From NCBI RefSeq assembly GCF_001494595.1, contig NZ_LN929907.1, forward strand, positions 1,617,468 through 1,681,467: 64,000 nt of DNA, in the 5' to 3' direction. A model generated the notes under the pieces. It searched no databases. It was not told where the DNA came from and saw only the letters and a program-made list of their open reading frames with translations. Made by a program: the position numbers and the translations under genes. Positions within the stretch are counted from its first letter, which is position 1. Each line of letters opens with the position of its first letter. The stretch comes from Mycobacterium sp. M26. GTDB lineage: Bacteria > Actinomycetota > Actinomycetes > Mycobacteriales > Mycobacteriaceae. Positions 37,283 to 46,431 of the stretch are shown piece by piece.

Positions 37283-37798
37283 ATGGACGATCCGGAGGCT
37301 GCGCTGATGCGGGTGCTCTACCGCGACCATGCCGCGGCGCTGTGGCGCTACGCGGTGCGGCTCACGGGTGACCCTGCTCGGGCCGAGGACGTGGTCCAGG
37401 AGACCCTGTTGCGCGCCTGGCAGCATCCCGAGGTGGCCGAGGACGCCGACCGCTCCGCGCGGGCCTGGCTGTTCACCGTCGCCCGCAACATGATCATCGA
37501 CGAGCGGCGCAGTGCGCGCTTCCGCAAGGAGACCGACTCGCTGGACACCCCCGGCGCCCCGGACCGGGCCGGCCCCGACGAGGTCAACTCCGCACTGGAC
37601 CGGTTGCTGCTCGGCGACGCCCTGGCTCAGCTGTCCGCCGATCACCGCGCCGTGATCCGGCGGTCCTACTATCTGGGCTGGAGCACCGCGCAGATCGCCG
37701 CGGATCTGCAGATCGCCGAGGGGACCGTGAAGTCGCGGCTGCACTATGCGGTGCGCGCGCTGCGGCTCACACTGCAGGAGATGGGGGTGACGAGGTGA
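37283..37798 (+). CDS. sigL: ECF RNA polymerase sigma factor SigL
   Basis: 171 residues from ATG 37283, 6 bases after CGGAGG; GTG 37280 and TTG 37277 are alternatives. Sigma region 2 covers about residues 10-75 (YRDHAAALWRYAVRLTGDPA, then DVVQETLLRAWQHP and FTVARNMIIDERR); region 4 about 115-165 (LSADHRAVIRRSYYLGWSTA, then EGTVKSRLHYAVRAL). Position after map and before an anti-sigma gene matches M. tuberculosis sigL (Rv0735), linked to envelope and secreted-protein modification. The stop overlaps rslA (GTGA). Confidence 0.93.
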   Translation: MDDPEAALMRVLYRDHAAALWRYAVRLTGDPARAEDVVQETLLRAWQHPEVAEDADRSARAWLFTVARNMIIDERRSARFRKETDSLDTPGAPDRAGPDEVNSALDRLLLGDALAQLSADHRAVIRRSYYLGWSTAQIAADLQIAEGTVKSRLHYAVRALRLTLQEMGVTR

Positions 37799-38505
37799 CC
37801 GACGTCGACCCCTACGAACTCTGGGACGCCGCCTACGTGCTGGGCTCGCTGTCGAGCAGTGAACGCCGCGAGTACGAGGCCCATCTGAGTGGGTGCCGGC
37901 CGTGCCGTGCCGCGGTGGCCGAGCTCAGCGGGATGCCCGCACTGCTGGCGATGATCGGGCCGGACGACGTCGCCGCGATCGACGAGGGCGGCCTGGAACC
38001 GCCCCCGATCCGGGCCGAGTTGCTCGACGACGTGCTGGCCAAGGTTCACCGGCGCCGTCGCCGGACCCGCTGGATCACCTGGACGGTGAGTGCGGCCGCC
38101 GCGGCGGTGCTGGCGGTCGGAGTGGTGCTGGCGATCAAACCCGCCCAGATCGGGGTGGCACCCACTGACACGAACACCGTGGCGCTGAACATGACGCCGA
38201 CCGCGGTGCCCTCGGAGTTCGACGCGACCGTGGTGCTGCGCAGCGAGGGATGGGGCACCCATGTGGAGATGACGTGCACCTACCGGGAGGAATCGGCGGC
38301 TGCCCACGACGACTCCGGGGGCGACAAGCTGGCCATGTATGCAATCGGGCGGGACGGTTCGCGGGTCCAGCTGGCCACCTGGATGGCGCTGGAAGGCGCC
38401 ACCGCCTCGCCGTCCGGGAGCACCTCGATGCCCATCGGCGACATCGCCGCCGTGCAGGTGGTCTCGGCGGACACCGGAGACGTCCTGCTGCAGCGCAGCC
38501 TGTGA
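37795..38505 (+). CDS. rslA: Anti-sigma-L factor RslA
   Basis: 236 residues from a GTG that overlaps the sigL stop. The N-terminal zinc-associated anti-sigma domain carries AHLSGCRPCRAAV (His-x3-Cys-x2-Cys, about residues 30-43). One membrane helix follows at about 97-117 (WTVSAAAAAVLAVGVVLAIK), then a ~115-residue external domain with the family pattern ending at ISLQ-like VQVVSADTG. It should hold SigL at the membrane until an envelope or oxidative signal releases it. Matches Rv0736 by position and layout. Confidence 0.92.
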   Translation: MTDVDPYELWDAAYVLGSLSSSERREYEAHLSGCRPCRAAVAELSGMPALLAMIGPDDVAAIDEGGLEPPPIRAELLDDVLAKVHRRRRRTRWITWTVSAAAAAVLAVGVVLAIKPAQIGVAPTDTNTVALNMTPTAVPSEFDATVVLRSEGWGTHVEMTCTYREESAAAHDDSGGDKLAMYAIGRDGSRVQLATWMALEGATASPSGSTSMPIGDIAAVQVVSADTGDVLLQRSL

Positions 38506-38532
38506 GCCGCTGGCGTAGGGCACTATGGGCCC

Positions 38533-39033
38533 ATGCCGGCACCGGAGAAGCGAGACCCCATTGCTGCGGCGCGCGCCAACTGGGAGCGTGCGGGCTGGGG
38601 TGATGTCGCTGAGGGGATGGTCGCGGTCACGTCGGTGATGCGCGCCCACCAGATCCTGCTGGCCCGCGTCGAGAACGCGTTGCGTCCCTACGACCTGAGC
38701 TTCTCCCGGTTCGAGCTGTTGCGGCTGCTCGCGTTCAGCCGGACCGGGGCGCTGCCCATCACCAAGGCCTCCGACCGGCTGCAGGTCCACGTCACCAGCG
38801 TCACCCATGCCATCCGGCGGCTGGAGGCCGACGGTCTGGTCATGCGGGTGCCGCATCCGACCGACGGCCGCACCACCCTGGTGCAGATCACCGACCTGGG
38901 CCGCTCGACGGTCGAGGACGCCACCGCGACGCTCAACGAGCAGGTGTTCGCCGAAATCGGGATGTCACCGAAAGAGGCCCAGGCGCTGGTGTCCTCGATC
39001 GAGACGCTGCGCCATCACGCCGGCGACTTCTGA
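38533..39033 (+). CDS. MarR family transcriptional regulator
   Basis: 166 residues. Winged helix-turn-helix at about 60-120: LSFSRFELLRLLAFSRTG, then ITKASDRLQVHVTSVTHAIR and the wing VMRVPHPTDGRTTLVQIT. It lies 27 bases after rslA on the same strand, as does Rv0737 in M. tuberculosis, so it may be cotranscribed. Its target is unknown; the convergent mmsB operon and its palindromic operator (42740-42757) are one possibility to test. Confidence 0.9.
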   Translation: MPAPEKRDPIAAARANWERAGWGDVAEGMVAVTSVMRAHQILLARVENALRPYDLSFSRFELLRLLAFSRTGALPITKASDRLQVHVTSVTHAIRRLEADGLVMRVPHPTDGRTTLVQITDLGRSTVEDATATLNEQVFAEIGMSPKEAQALVSSIETLRHHAGDF

Positions 39034-39048
39034 GCCCGCGCCCAGATC

Positions 39049-39091
39049 GACGAAATGGCGCGATCCACGTGAACTTTCGCGCCCGTTTGTC
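39049..39091. terminator. Imperfect inverted repeat between convergent marR-like and mmsB genes
   Basis: GACGAAATGGCGCG (39049-39062) and CGCGCCCGTTTGTC (39078-39091) pair at 11 of 14 positions around a 15-base loop. Placed between two convergent stops, it may be a bidirectional terminator, though it lacks a long T run. Confidence 0.4.
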
Positions 39092-39105
39092 GGGTTCGGC
39101 GGGGG

Positions 39106-39975
39106 TTAGCGCAGGCTTTGGATGACCGCGCTGAAGTCCAGGTCGGAGTGTTCCACGGCGAACGCCGCATAGATCTCGGCGGCGTGGGTGCCCAGCGGAG
39201 CCGACGACCCGGTCGACGACACCGCGGCCATCGCCAGGCCGAGGTCCTTGTTCATCAGCGCGGTCGCGAAACCGGGCTTGAAATCGTTGTTGGCCGGTGA
39301 CGTCGGAACCGGGCCGGGCACAGGGCAATTGGTGTGCACCGCCCAGCAGTTGCCGGTCGCGCCGGTGATGACGTCGAACAGCGACTGCGCCGAGAGTCCC
39401 AGCTTCTCGGCCAGCACGAAGGCCTCGCCCACGGCGATCTGCTGCACCGCCAGCACCATGTTGTTGCACAACTTGGCCGCCTGGCCGGCGCCGGAGGAGC
39501 CGCAGTGAATCACCTTGGCGGCCATCGGTTCCAGCACAGCCCGGGCACGCTCCAGGGCGTCGGGCTCACCGCCGACCATGAACGCCAGCGTGCCGGCCAC
39601 CGCACCCTTGACGCCACCGGAGACCGGGGCGTCGAGCTGGGCGAAACCGCTGTCGAGGGCCTGCTGGTGCACCGCGCGTGCGTCGTCCACCGAGATGGTG
39701 GAGCTGTCGATGAACAGTGCACCCGCAGCCGCGGCGGGCAGCACCTCCTCATAGCAGCTCTTCACCAGCGTGCCGTTGGGCAGCATGGTGATCACCACAT
39801 CGGCGTCGGCCACCGCGGCCGCGCCGGTGTCGAACAGCTGCACACCCTTGTCCTGCGCGGCCTGCCGGGCCGCAGGGACCGGGTCGAACCCGTGGACGGT
39901 GTATCCGGCGTTGATCAGGTTCGCCGCCATCGGGCCACCCATGTTGCCCAGTCCCAGGAACGCGACGGTCGTCAT
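39106..39975 (-). CDS. mmsB: 3-hydroxyisobutyrate dehydrogenase
   Basis: 289 residues from ATG 39975; an upstream in-frame extension overlapping the acyl-CoA dehydrogenase is not real. NAD loop FLGLGNMGGPMAANLI at the N terminus, substrate motif FIDSSTISVDDAR, DAPVSGGVKGAVAGTLAFMV and the catalytic lysine in GAGQAAKLCNNM. It oxidises 3-hydroxyisobutyrate to methylmalonate semialdehyde in valine breakdown. Last gene of mmsA-fadE9-mmsB, 16 bases after the acyl-CoA dehydrogenase. Confidence 0.95.
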   Translation of the reverse strand: MTTVAFLGLGNMGGPMAANLINAGYTVHGFDPVPAARQAAQDKGVQLFDTGAAAVADADVVITMLPNGTLVKSCYEEVLPAAAAGALFIDSSTISVDDARAVHQQALDSGFAQLDAPVSGGVKGAVAGTLAFMVGGEPDALERARAVLEPMAAKVIHCGSSGAGQAAKLCNNMVLAVQQIAVGEAFVLAEKLGLSAQSLFDVITGATGNCWAVHTNCPVPGPVPTSPANNDFKPGFATALMNKDLGLAMAAVSSTGSSAPLGTHAAEIYAAFAVEHSDLDFSAVIQSLR

Positions 39976-39991
39976 ATGCAGGCTCCTTTGC

Positions 39992-41185
39992 CTATGCGGT
40001 CGCGCGTGCCCGGGCTGCTTCGGCCGGATTGCGAGCACCGCTCGCGACCGCCCGCCCGATGACCACGCGCATGATCTCGTTGGTGCCCTCCAGGATTCGG
40101 TGCACGCGCAGATCGCGGACGATCTTCTCGATCCCGTACTCCCGGAGATAGCCGTAGCCGCCGTGCAGCTGCAACGCCTGATCGGCGACGGTGAAACAGG
40201 CGTCGGTGACGTGCAGCTTGGCCATCGCGCACAACGACACCTTGTCCGGATCATCGTCATCGAGGGCACTGGCCGCGCGCCACAGCAGCAGCCGCGAGGT
40301 TTCCAGCGCGGTGGCCATGTCGGCCAGGGCGAACCGGATAGTCGGTTCGTCCAACAATGCCCCGCCGAAGGCCTGCCGGTCGGCCAGATAGCTTGCGGCC
40401 TTGTCGAATGCGGCTTGCGCACCGCCCAGCGAGCAGGCCGCGATGTTCAGCCGCCCGCCGTTGAGTCCGTTCATGGCGATGCCGAAGCCGCTGCCCTCAC
40501 CCTCGGGCCCACCGAGCATGGCATCGGCGGGAACCCGGACACCCTCCATGATGACCTGGGCGGTGGGTTGGGCACTCCAGCCCATCTTCTCCTCGTTGGC
40601 CCCGAAACTCAGTCCCGGAGTGCCGTTTTCGACGAGGAAGGCGGAGATTCCGCGCGGACCGTCACCACCGGTGCGGGCCATCACCACATAGAGGTCGGAG
40701 CGGCCCGCCCCGGAGATGAACTGCTTGACGCCATCGAGCACGTAATGCTCGCCGTCCCGAACAGCCTTGGTGCGCAACGCCGCCGCATCCGAGCCGGCGC
40801 CCGGTTCGGTGAGGCAGTAGCTGGCGATGGCCTCCATCGACGCCAGCTTCGGAATCCAGGACTTGCGCTGATCGGCGGTGCCGTAGGTGTCGACCATCCA
40901 GGCGCACATGTTGTGGATCGAGATGAACGCGGCAATGGCCGGATCGGCGGTGGCGAGCTGTTCGAAGATGCGCACGGCATCAATCCGCCGCAGTCCGCTG
41001 CCGCCCACGTCCTCACCGCAATAGATCGCCGCCATCCCGAGTTCGGCCGCCTCCCGCAGCACGTCAACGGGAAAGTGCTTGTCGTGATCCCATTGCAGTG
41101 CTTGCGGGGCAAGACGTTTGGCGGCGAATGCGGCCGCCGTTTCGGCGATGACGCGTTCGTCCTCGTCGAGGGCAAATGGACTCAT
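39992..41185 (-). CDS. fadE9: Acyl-CoA dehydrogenase, probably isobutyryl-CoA dehydrogenase (FadE9-like)
   Basis: 397 residues with a normal acyl-CoA dehydrogenase layout: N-terminal helical domain, SYCLTEPGAGSDAAALRTKA in the beta domain, and RVHRILEGTNEIMRVVIGR at the C terminus with the usual catalytic region of this group. It sits between mmsA and mmsB, the order of Rv0751c-Rv0753c, which supports isobutyryl-CoA to methacrylyl-CoA oxidation in valine catabolism. Start ATG 41185 follows GAGGGG. Substrate is inferred from context. Confidence 0.9.
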   Translation of the reverse strand: MSPFALDEDERVIAETAAAFAAKRLAPQALQWDHDKHFPVDVLREAAELGMAAIYCGEDVGGSGLRRIDAVRIFEQLATADPAIAAFISIHNMCAWMVDTYGTADQRKSWIPKLASMEAIASYCLTEPGAGSDAAALRTKAVRDGEHYVLDGVKQFISGAGRSDLYVVMARTGGDGPRGISAFLVENGTPGLSFGANEEKMGWSAQPTAQVIMEGVRVPADAMLGGPEGEGSGFGIAMNGLNGGRLNIAACSLGGAQAAFDKAASYLADRQAFGGALLDEPTIRFALADMATALETSRLLLWRAASALDDDDPDKVSLCAMAKLHVTDACFTVADQALQLHGGYGYLREYGIEKIVRDLRVHRILEGTNEIMRVVIGRAVASGARNPAEAARARATA

Positions 41186-41192
41186 TGCCCCT

Positions 41193-42713
41193 CTATTTCA
41201 TTGTGGGGATGACGAACTCGGCGCCGTCCTTGATACCCGAGGGCCACCGCTCCGTGACGGTCTTGGTCTTGGTGTAGAACAGGATCGAGTGCGGCCCATG
41301 CTGATTGAGGTCGCCGAAGCCGGAACGCTTCCAGCCGCCGAAGGTGTGGTAGGACACCGGCACCGGGATCGGCACGTTCACGCCGACCATGCCGACCTGC
41401 ACCCGGGAGACGAAGTCACGCGCGGTGTCGCCGTCACGGGTGAACACCGCGACCCCGTTGCCGTACTCATGCTCGGAGGGAAGGCGCAAAGCCTCCTCGT
41501 AGTCGTGGGCCCGCACGATGCACAGCACCGGTCCGAAGATCTCGTCGGTGTAGATCGACATGTCGGTGGTGACATGGTCGAACAGGGTGGGGCCGATGAA
41601 GAAGCCGCCCTCCAGGCTTGCGTCGTCAAAGGTCAGCTCGTCGCTGCCCTTCTCGCGGCCGTCGACCACGATCTCGGCACCGGCGGCGACACCGGCGTCG
41701 ATGTAGTCCCGCACCCGCTTGAGGGCGGCGGCGGTGACCAGCGGGCCGTAATCGGCCTTGGGGTCCAGGCTGTGGCCGACGCGCAACTCGTTGATCCGCT
41801 CGACAAGCCTGCCGCGCAACCGGTTTGCGGTCTCTTCGCCGACCGGCACCGCGACACTGATGGCCATGCACCGCTCACCGGCGCTGCCGTAGCCGGCGCC
41901 GATGAGAGCGTCGACGGCCTGGTCCAGGTCAGCGTCGGGCATCACGATCATGTGGTTCTTGGCGCCCCCGAAGCACTGCGAACGCTTACCGTGCGCCGCG
42001 GCGGTGGAGTAGATGTACTGCGCGATATCGGAGCTGCCGACGAAGCCGACGGCCTTGATGTCGGGATGGGTCAGGATCGCGTCGACGGCCTCCTTGTCGC
42101 CCTGCACCACCTGGAACACCCCGGCGGGCAGGCCGGCTTCGAGGAACAGCTCGGCCAGCCGCACCGGCACCGAGGGGTCGCGCTCGGACGGCTTGAGGAT
42201 GAAGGCGTTACCGCATGCCAGGGCGGGGCCGGCCTTCCACAGCGGGATCATCGCCGGGAAGTTGAACGGGGTGATGCCGGCGACCACGCCCAGCGGCTGG
42301 CGGATCGAGTACACGTCGATGCCGCCGCCGGCGCCCTCGGTGAACTCGCCCTTGAGCAGATGCGGGATACCGATGGCGAACTCGATGACCTCGATGCCGC
42401 GCTGGATGTCGCCCTTGGAGTCGGCGACGGTCTTGCCGTGCTCGATCGACAGCAGCTCGGCCAGCTCCTCGACGTTGGCGTTGACCAACTCGATGAACTT
42501 CATCAGGACACGGGCCCGGCGCTGCGGGTTCCAGGCCGCCCATTCCTTCTGCGCTTCAACCGCCGAGGCCACCGCGGTGTCCACGTCAGCGGCCGATGCG
42601 AGCAGAACCTGGGCCTGCACCTCGCCGGTGCTGGGATTGAAAACGTCCGCGGTGCGCGTGCTGGTGAGGCTGCTGCGCTTGCCGTCGATGAAGTGCTGGA
42701 TCGCTGTGCTCAT
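41193..42713 (-). CDS. mmsA: CoA-acylating methylmalonate-semialdehyde dehydrogenase
   Basis: 506 residues from ATG 42713; the longer reading to 42941 runs into rmlB and is rejected. Aldehyde dehydrogenase fold with N151 in TPFNFP, KPSERDPSVP for NAD binding, and nucleophile C282 in SAGERCMAISVAV, the sequence typical of the CoA-dependent MMSDH class. It converts methylmalonate semialdehyde to propionyl-CoA. First of the mmsA-fadE9-mmsB set; a palindromic operator candidate lies 27-44 bases upstream of its start. Confidence 0.95.
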   Translation of the reverse strand: MSTAIQHFIDGKRSSLTSTRTADVFNPSTGEVQAQVLLASAADVDTAVASAVEAQKEWAAWNPQRRARVLMKFIELVNANVEELAELLSIEHGKTVADSKGDIQRGIEVIEFAIGIPHLLKGEFTEGAGGGIDVYSIRQPLGVVAGITPFNFPAMIPLWKAGPALACGNAFILKPSERDPSVPVRLAELFLEAGLPAGVFQVVQGDKEAVDAILTHPDIKAVGFVGSSDIAQYIYSTAAAHGKRSQCFGGAKNHMIVMPDADLDQAVDALIGAGYGSAGERCMAISVAVPVGEETANRLRGRLVERINELRVGHSLDPKADYGPLVTAAALKRVRDYIDAGVAAGAEIVVDGREKGSDELTFDDASLEGGFFIGPTLFDHVTTDMSIYTDEIFGPVLCIVRAHDYEEALRLPSEHEYGNGVAVFTRDGDTARDFVSRVQVGMVGVNVPIPVPVSYHTFGGWKRSGFGDLNQHGPHSILFYTKTKTVTERWPSGIKDGAEFVIPTMK

Positions 42714-42739
42714 GGCTGTCCCTCGGCTGTCCGGGTGAA

Positions 42740-42757
42740 TACTAGGACATCCTAGTA
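42740..42757. promoter_or_regulatory. Palindromic operator candidate upstream of mmsA
   Basis: TACTAGGA-CA-TCCTAGTA: two perfect 8-bp arms around a 2-bp centre, 27 bases before the mmsA start in the 98-bp rmlB-mmsA gap. The size fits a TetR- or GntR-type dimer. It suggests independent control of the valine/isobutyrate operon. Confidence 0.65.
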
Positions 42758-42811
42758 ACGGGGCTCGGCGAACCGCAAGAGTGGAAAAGCAGCAGGATGA
42801 CCGGCCGGGTC

Positions 42812-43816
<1,005 letters not shown>

Positions 43817-43837
43817 CTAACGGGCGCGCACCGGCGA

Positions 43838-44695
43838 TCAGTGAGCTGCGGTCAAACCCAGCGGACCGGCCAGTTCGGTCAGCGTCGGGATGAGCTTGTC
43901 CCAGCCGCCCAACACCTGGATTGTCACGTGGTCGGCCCCGGAATCGAGGTGTTCGGTCAGGCGCGCGGCCACCGCGTCGGCGGTGCCGTGGGCCACCACC
44001 GCGTCGATCAGCTTGTCGCTGCCCGGCTTGGCTACGTCGGCGTCGGTGAAGCCCAGCCGCTTCCAGTTGTTGACGTAGTTGCTCAGGTCCAGATAGAAGC
44101 CGACGCTGTCCCGGCCGAGGGCGCGCGCAGCCTCCGCGTCGGTCGACAACACCACCTTGTGCTCGGGAGCCAGGAATACCGACCCGCCCACCAGATCGCG
44201 CGCCTGGGCGGTGTGTTCGGGGGTGGTCAGGTAGGGATGGGCACCGGCGCTGCGCTCGGCCGCCAGCTGCAACACCTTGGGTCCCAACGCGGCGATCACG
44301 CGCCGGCTCGTCGGCACCTGCCGGGCGTCCAGCTCATCGAGATAGTCCACCAGCGCCGTGAAGGGCTTGCGGTACTCCTGGGTGTGCTCCGGGTGGCCGA
44401 CGCCGACCCCGAGCAGGAACCGGCCCGGGTAGGCCTCCTCGATCCGGTGGTACGAGGCGGCGACCTCGTCGGCCGGTGCGCTCCAGATGTTGACGATCCC
44501 GGTTGCCACCGACAGGTTCTCGGTGGCCGCCAGAATCGGTTCGACGAAGTCCAGTCCGGCGGCCGGTGAGCCACCGACCCAGACCGCGCCGTACCCCAGC
44601 TTCTCGATCTCGGCGGCCTGCTCGGGCTTCGGTGCGCCACCGGTCCACACCCCGAATCGGCCGAGGTTGGGCTTGAGCAGAGCGGGGTCGGTCAC
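43838..44695 (-). CDS. LLM class F420-dependent oxidoreductase (copy 1)
   Basis: 285 residues from GTG 44695, 8 bases after GAAGGAG. Luciferase-like TIM barrel with AAEIEKLGYGAVWVGGSPAA near the start, ATGIVNIWSAPADEVAASYH and GRFLLGVGVGHPEHTQEYR. This group uses coenzyme F420 for hydride transfer. It matches the position of Rv3463 next to rmlB. Three tandem copies follow one another here. Substrate unknown. Confidence 0.88.
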   Translation of the reverse strand: MTDPALLKPNLGRFGVWTGGAPKPEQAAEIEKLGYGAVWVGGSPAAGLDFVEPILAATENLSVATGIVNIWSAPADEVAASYHRIEEAYPGRFLLGVGVGHPEHTQEYRKPFTALVDYLDELDARQVPTSRRVIAALGPKVLQLAAERSAGAHPYLTTPEHTAQARDLVGGSVFLAPEHKVVLSTDAEAARALGRDSVGFYLDLSNYVNNWKRLGFTDADVAKPGSDKLIDAVVAHGTADAVAARLTEHLDSGADHVTIQVLGGWDKLIPTLTELAGPLGLTAAH

Positions 44696-44712
44696 GACAT
44701 TCTCCTTCGGGG

Positions 44713-45546
44713 TTAGAGGCCGAGCGGTCCGGCCAGTTCGGCCAGTGCGGGGACGAGCTTGTCGGGGGAGGTGAGCACCTGGACCGGGACGTGGTCGGCG
44801 CCGGCGTCGAGATGTTCGGTCAGGCGCGCGGCGATGGCCTCCGGGGTGCCGTAGGCGACGACGGCATCGACCAGCCGGTCGCTGCCCGGACGGGCGACGT
44901 CGGCGTCGGTGAAGCCCAACCGCTTCCAGCTGTTCAGGTAGTTCTGCAGGTTCAGGTAGATGTCGAGGGCCTTGCGGCCGACGGCCCGCGCCTTGTCAGC
45001 GTCGGTGGTCAGGATCGCCTTGTGCTCGGGGGCCAGGAAGGCCTCCGAGCCGATCAGGGCGCGGGCTTCCGCGGTGTGCTCGGGGGTGGTCAGGTACGGG
45101 TGTGCCCCGGCGCTGCGCTGAGCGGAGAGCGTCAGGACCTTCGGGCCCAGGGCGGCCACGACGCGGGCATTCTTGGGCACCCCGTACTCATCGAGCTTGT
45201 CCAGGTAGTTGGTGAGCGCGTCGATCGGCTTCTGATACTCCTGATGTGCCTCGGGGTGCCCGACACCGATGCCCAGCAGGAACCGGCCGGGGTAGGCGGA
45301 CTCGATGCGGTGGAAGGACTCGGCGACCGGTCCGGGCGCCGCGGTCCAGATGTTGACGATTCCCGTGGCCACCTTCAACGTCGTGGTCTTCTCCAGAATC
45401 GGCTCCACCCAATCCAATTCGGCCGGCGGTGAGCCGCCCACCCACACCGCTCCGTAGCCCAGGGCTTCGATCTCCTTGGCTTGCTCCGGCGCGACGCCAC
45501 GGCCGAATACCCCGAAGCGGCCGAGATCGGGTTTGGTGTCGGTCAT
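44713..45546 (-). CDS. LLM class F420-dependent oxidoreductase (copy 2)
   Basis: 277 residues, ATG 45546 behind AAAGGAC. Clear paralogue of copies 1 and 3: QAKEIEALGYGAVWVGGSPP, VATGIVNIWTAAPGPVAESF, GRFLLGIGVGHPEAHQEYQ and SWKRLGFTDADVARPGSDRL. It lies 17 bases from each neighbour, consistent with one transcript. Expected to bind F420 in a TIM barrel; substrate unknown. Confidence 0.88.
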   Translation of the reverse strand: MTDTKPDLGRFGVFGRGVAPEQAKEIEALGYGAVWVGGSPPAELDWVEPILEKTTTLKVATGIVNIWTAAPGPVAESFHRIESAYPGRFLLGIGVGHPEAHQEYQKPIDALTNYLDKLDEYGVPKNARVVAALGPKVLTLSAQRSAGAHPYLTTPEHTAEARALIGSEAFLAPEHKAILTTDADKARAVGRKALDIYLNLQNYLNSWKRLGFTDADVARPGSDRLVDAVVAYGTPEAIAARLTEHLDAGADHVPVQVLTSPDKLVPALAELAGPLGL

Positions 45547-45562
45547 CGATTGTCCTTTCGGA

Positions 45563-46402
45563 TCAGCTCAGCCCGAGCGGGCCGGCAAGGTCGGCGAGAA
45601 CCGGCACCACCCGGTCCGGTGGTGCGATCACCTGGACCGGCACGTGGTCGGCGCCGGCATCGAGGTGCTGGGCCAGCCGGGCGGCGATGGCCCCTGGGGT
45701 GCCGTGGACCAGCAGGGCATCCACCAGGCGGTCGCTGCCGGGCCGCGCGATGTCGTCGTCGGTGAAGCCCAGCCGCTTCCAGTTGTTGAGGTAGTTCTTC
45801 AGGCCCAGGTAGAGCTCGAGCATCGAGCGGCCGACGGCGCGTGCCGCGTCGGTGTCGGTGGTCGGTACCACTGGCACCGCCGGGGCGAGGAAGGCATCGG
45901 GGCCGATCACCTCGCGGGCGCGGGCCGTGTGCTCGGGGGTCACCAGGACAGGGTGGGCGCCGGCACTGCGTTCGGCCGCCAGCTCCAGCACCTTCGGTCC
46001 CAGCGCGGCGACGATGCGGCGCTGCTTGGGCACGCCGTGCGCGTCGAGGACGTCGAGGTAGTCGTTGAGCGCATCGAGTGGGGCGCGGTAGGTCTGGTCG
46101 GCCTCCGGGTGGCCGACCCCGATACCGAGCAGGAACCGCCCGGGGTAGGCGGATTCGATGCGGTGGAAGGACGCGGCGACGGCGTGGGCCGGTGCGCTCC
46201 AGATGTTGACGATGCCGGTGGCGACTTTCAGCGTGGTCGTCGCGGCCAGGATGGGTTCGACCCAGTCGAGTTCGGCCGGGGGAGAACCTGCCACCCACAC
46301 CGCTCCGTAACCGAGTGCTTCGATCTGTGCGGCCTGCTCAGGGCTGAAGCCCATTCCGAAGGCGGCATACCGCCCGAGGGAAGGTGTGGCGTCGTCGCTC
46401 AT
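45563..46402 (-). CDS. LLM class F420-dependent oxidoreductase (copy 3)
   Basis: 279 residues from ATG 46402; a longer in-frame reading into the kinase gene is rejected. Motifs AAQIEALGYGAVWVAGSPPA, ATGIVNIWSAPAHAVAASFH and GRFLLGIGVGHPEADQTYR match copies 1 and 2. It is the first of the three in transcription order and starts 29 bases after the histidine kinase stop, so the redox enzymes may be cotranscribed with the two-component genes. Confidence 0.88.
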   Translation of the reverse strand: MSDDATPSLGRYAAFGMGFSPEQAAQIEALGYGAVWVAGSPPAELDWVEPILAATTTLKVATGIVNIWSAPAHAVAASFHRIESAYPGRFLLGIGVGHPEADQTYRAPLDALNDYLDVLDAHGVPKQRRIVAALGPKVLELAAERSAGAHPVLVTPEHTARAREVIGPDAFLAPAVPVVPTTDTDAARAVGRSMLELYLGLKNYLNNWKRLGFTDDDIARPGSDRLVDALLVHGTPGAIAARLAQHLDAGADHVPVQVIAPPDRVVPVLADLAGPLGLS

Positions 46403-46431
46403 TGGTCGTGCAACCTCACACCGGTCGCCAA

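Noticed and set aside
35834..37744. 636-codon minus-strand frame opposite adk, map and sigL
   Set aside because: Shadow frame; the plus strand holds complete catalytic motifs for all three proteins.
39976..40422. In-frame extension upstream of mmsB
   Set aside because: It lies within the acyl-CoA dehydrogenase gene; the NAD motif begins right at ATG 39975.
41118..42755. 545-codon plus-strand frame opposite mmsA
   Set aside because: mmsA has C282 and N151 in a full aldehyde dehydrogenase frame; the plus-strand product resembles nothing.
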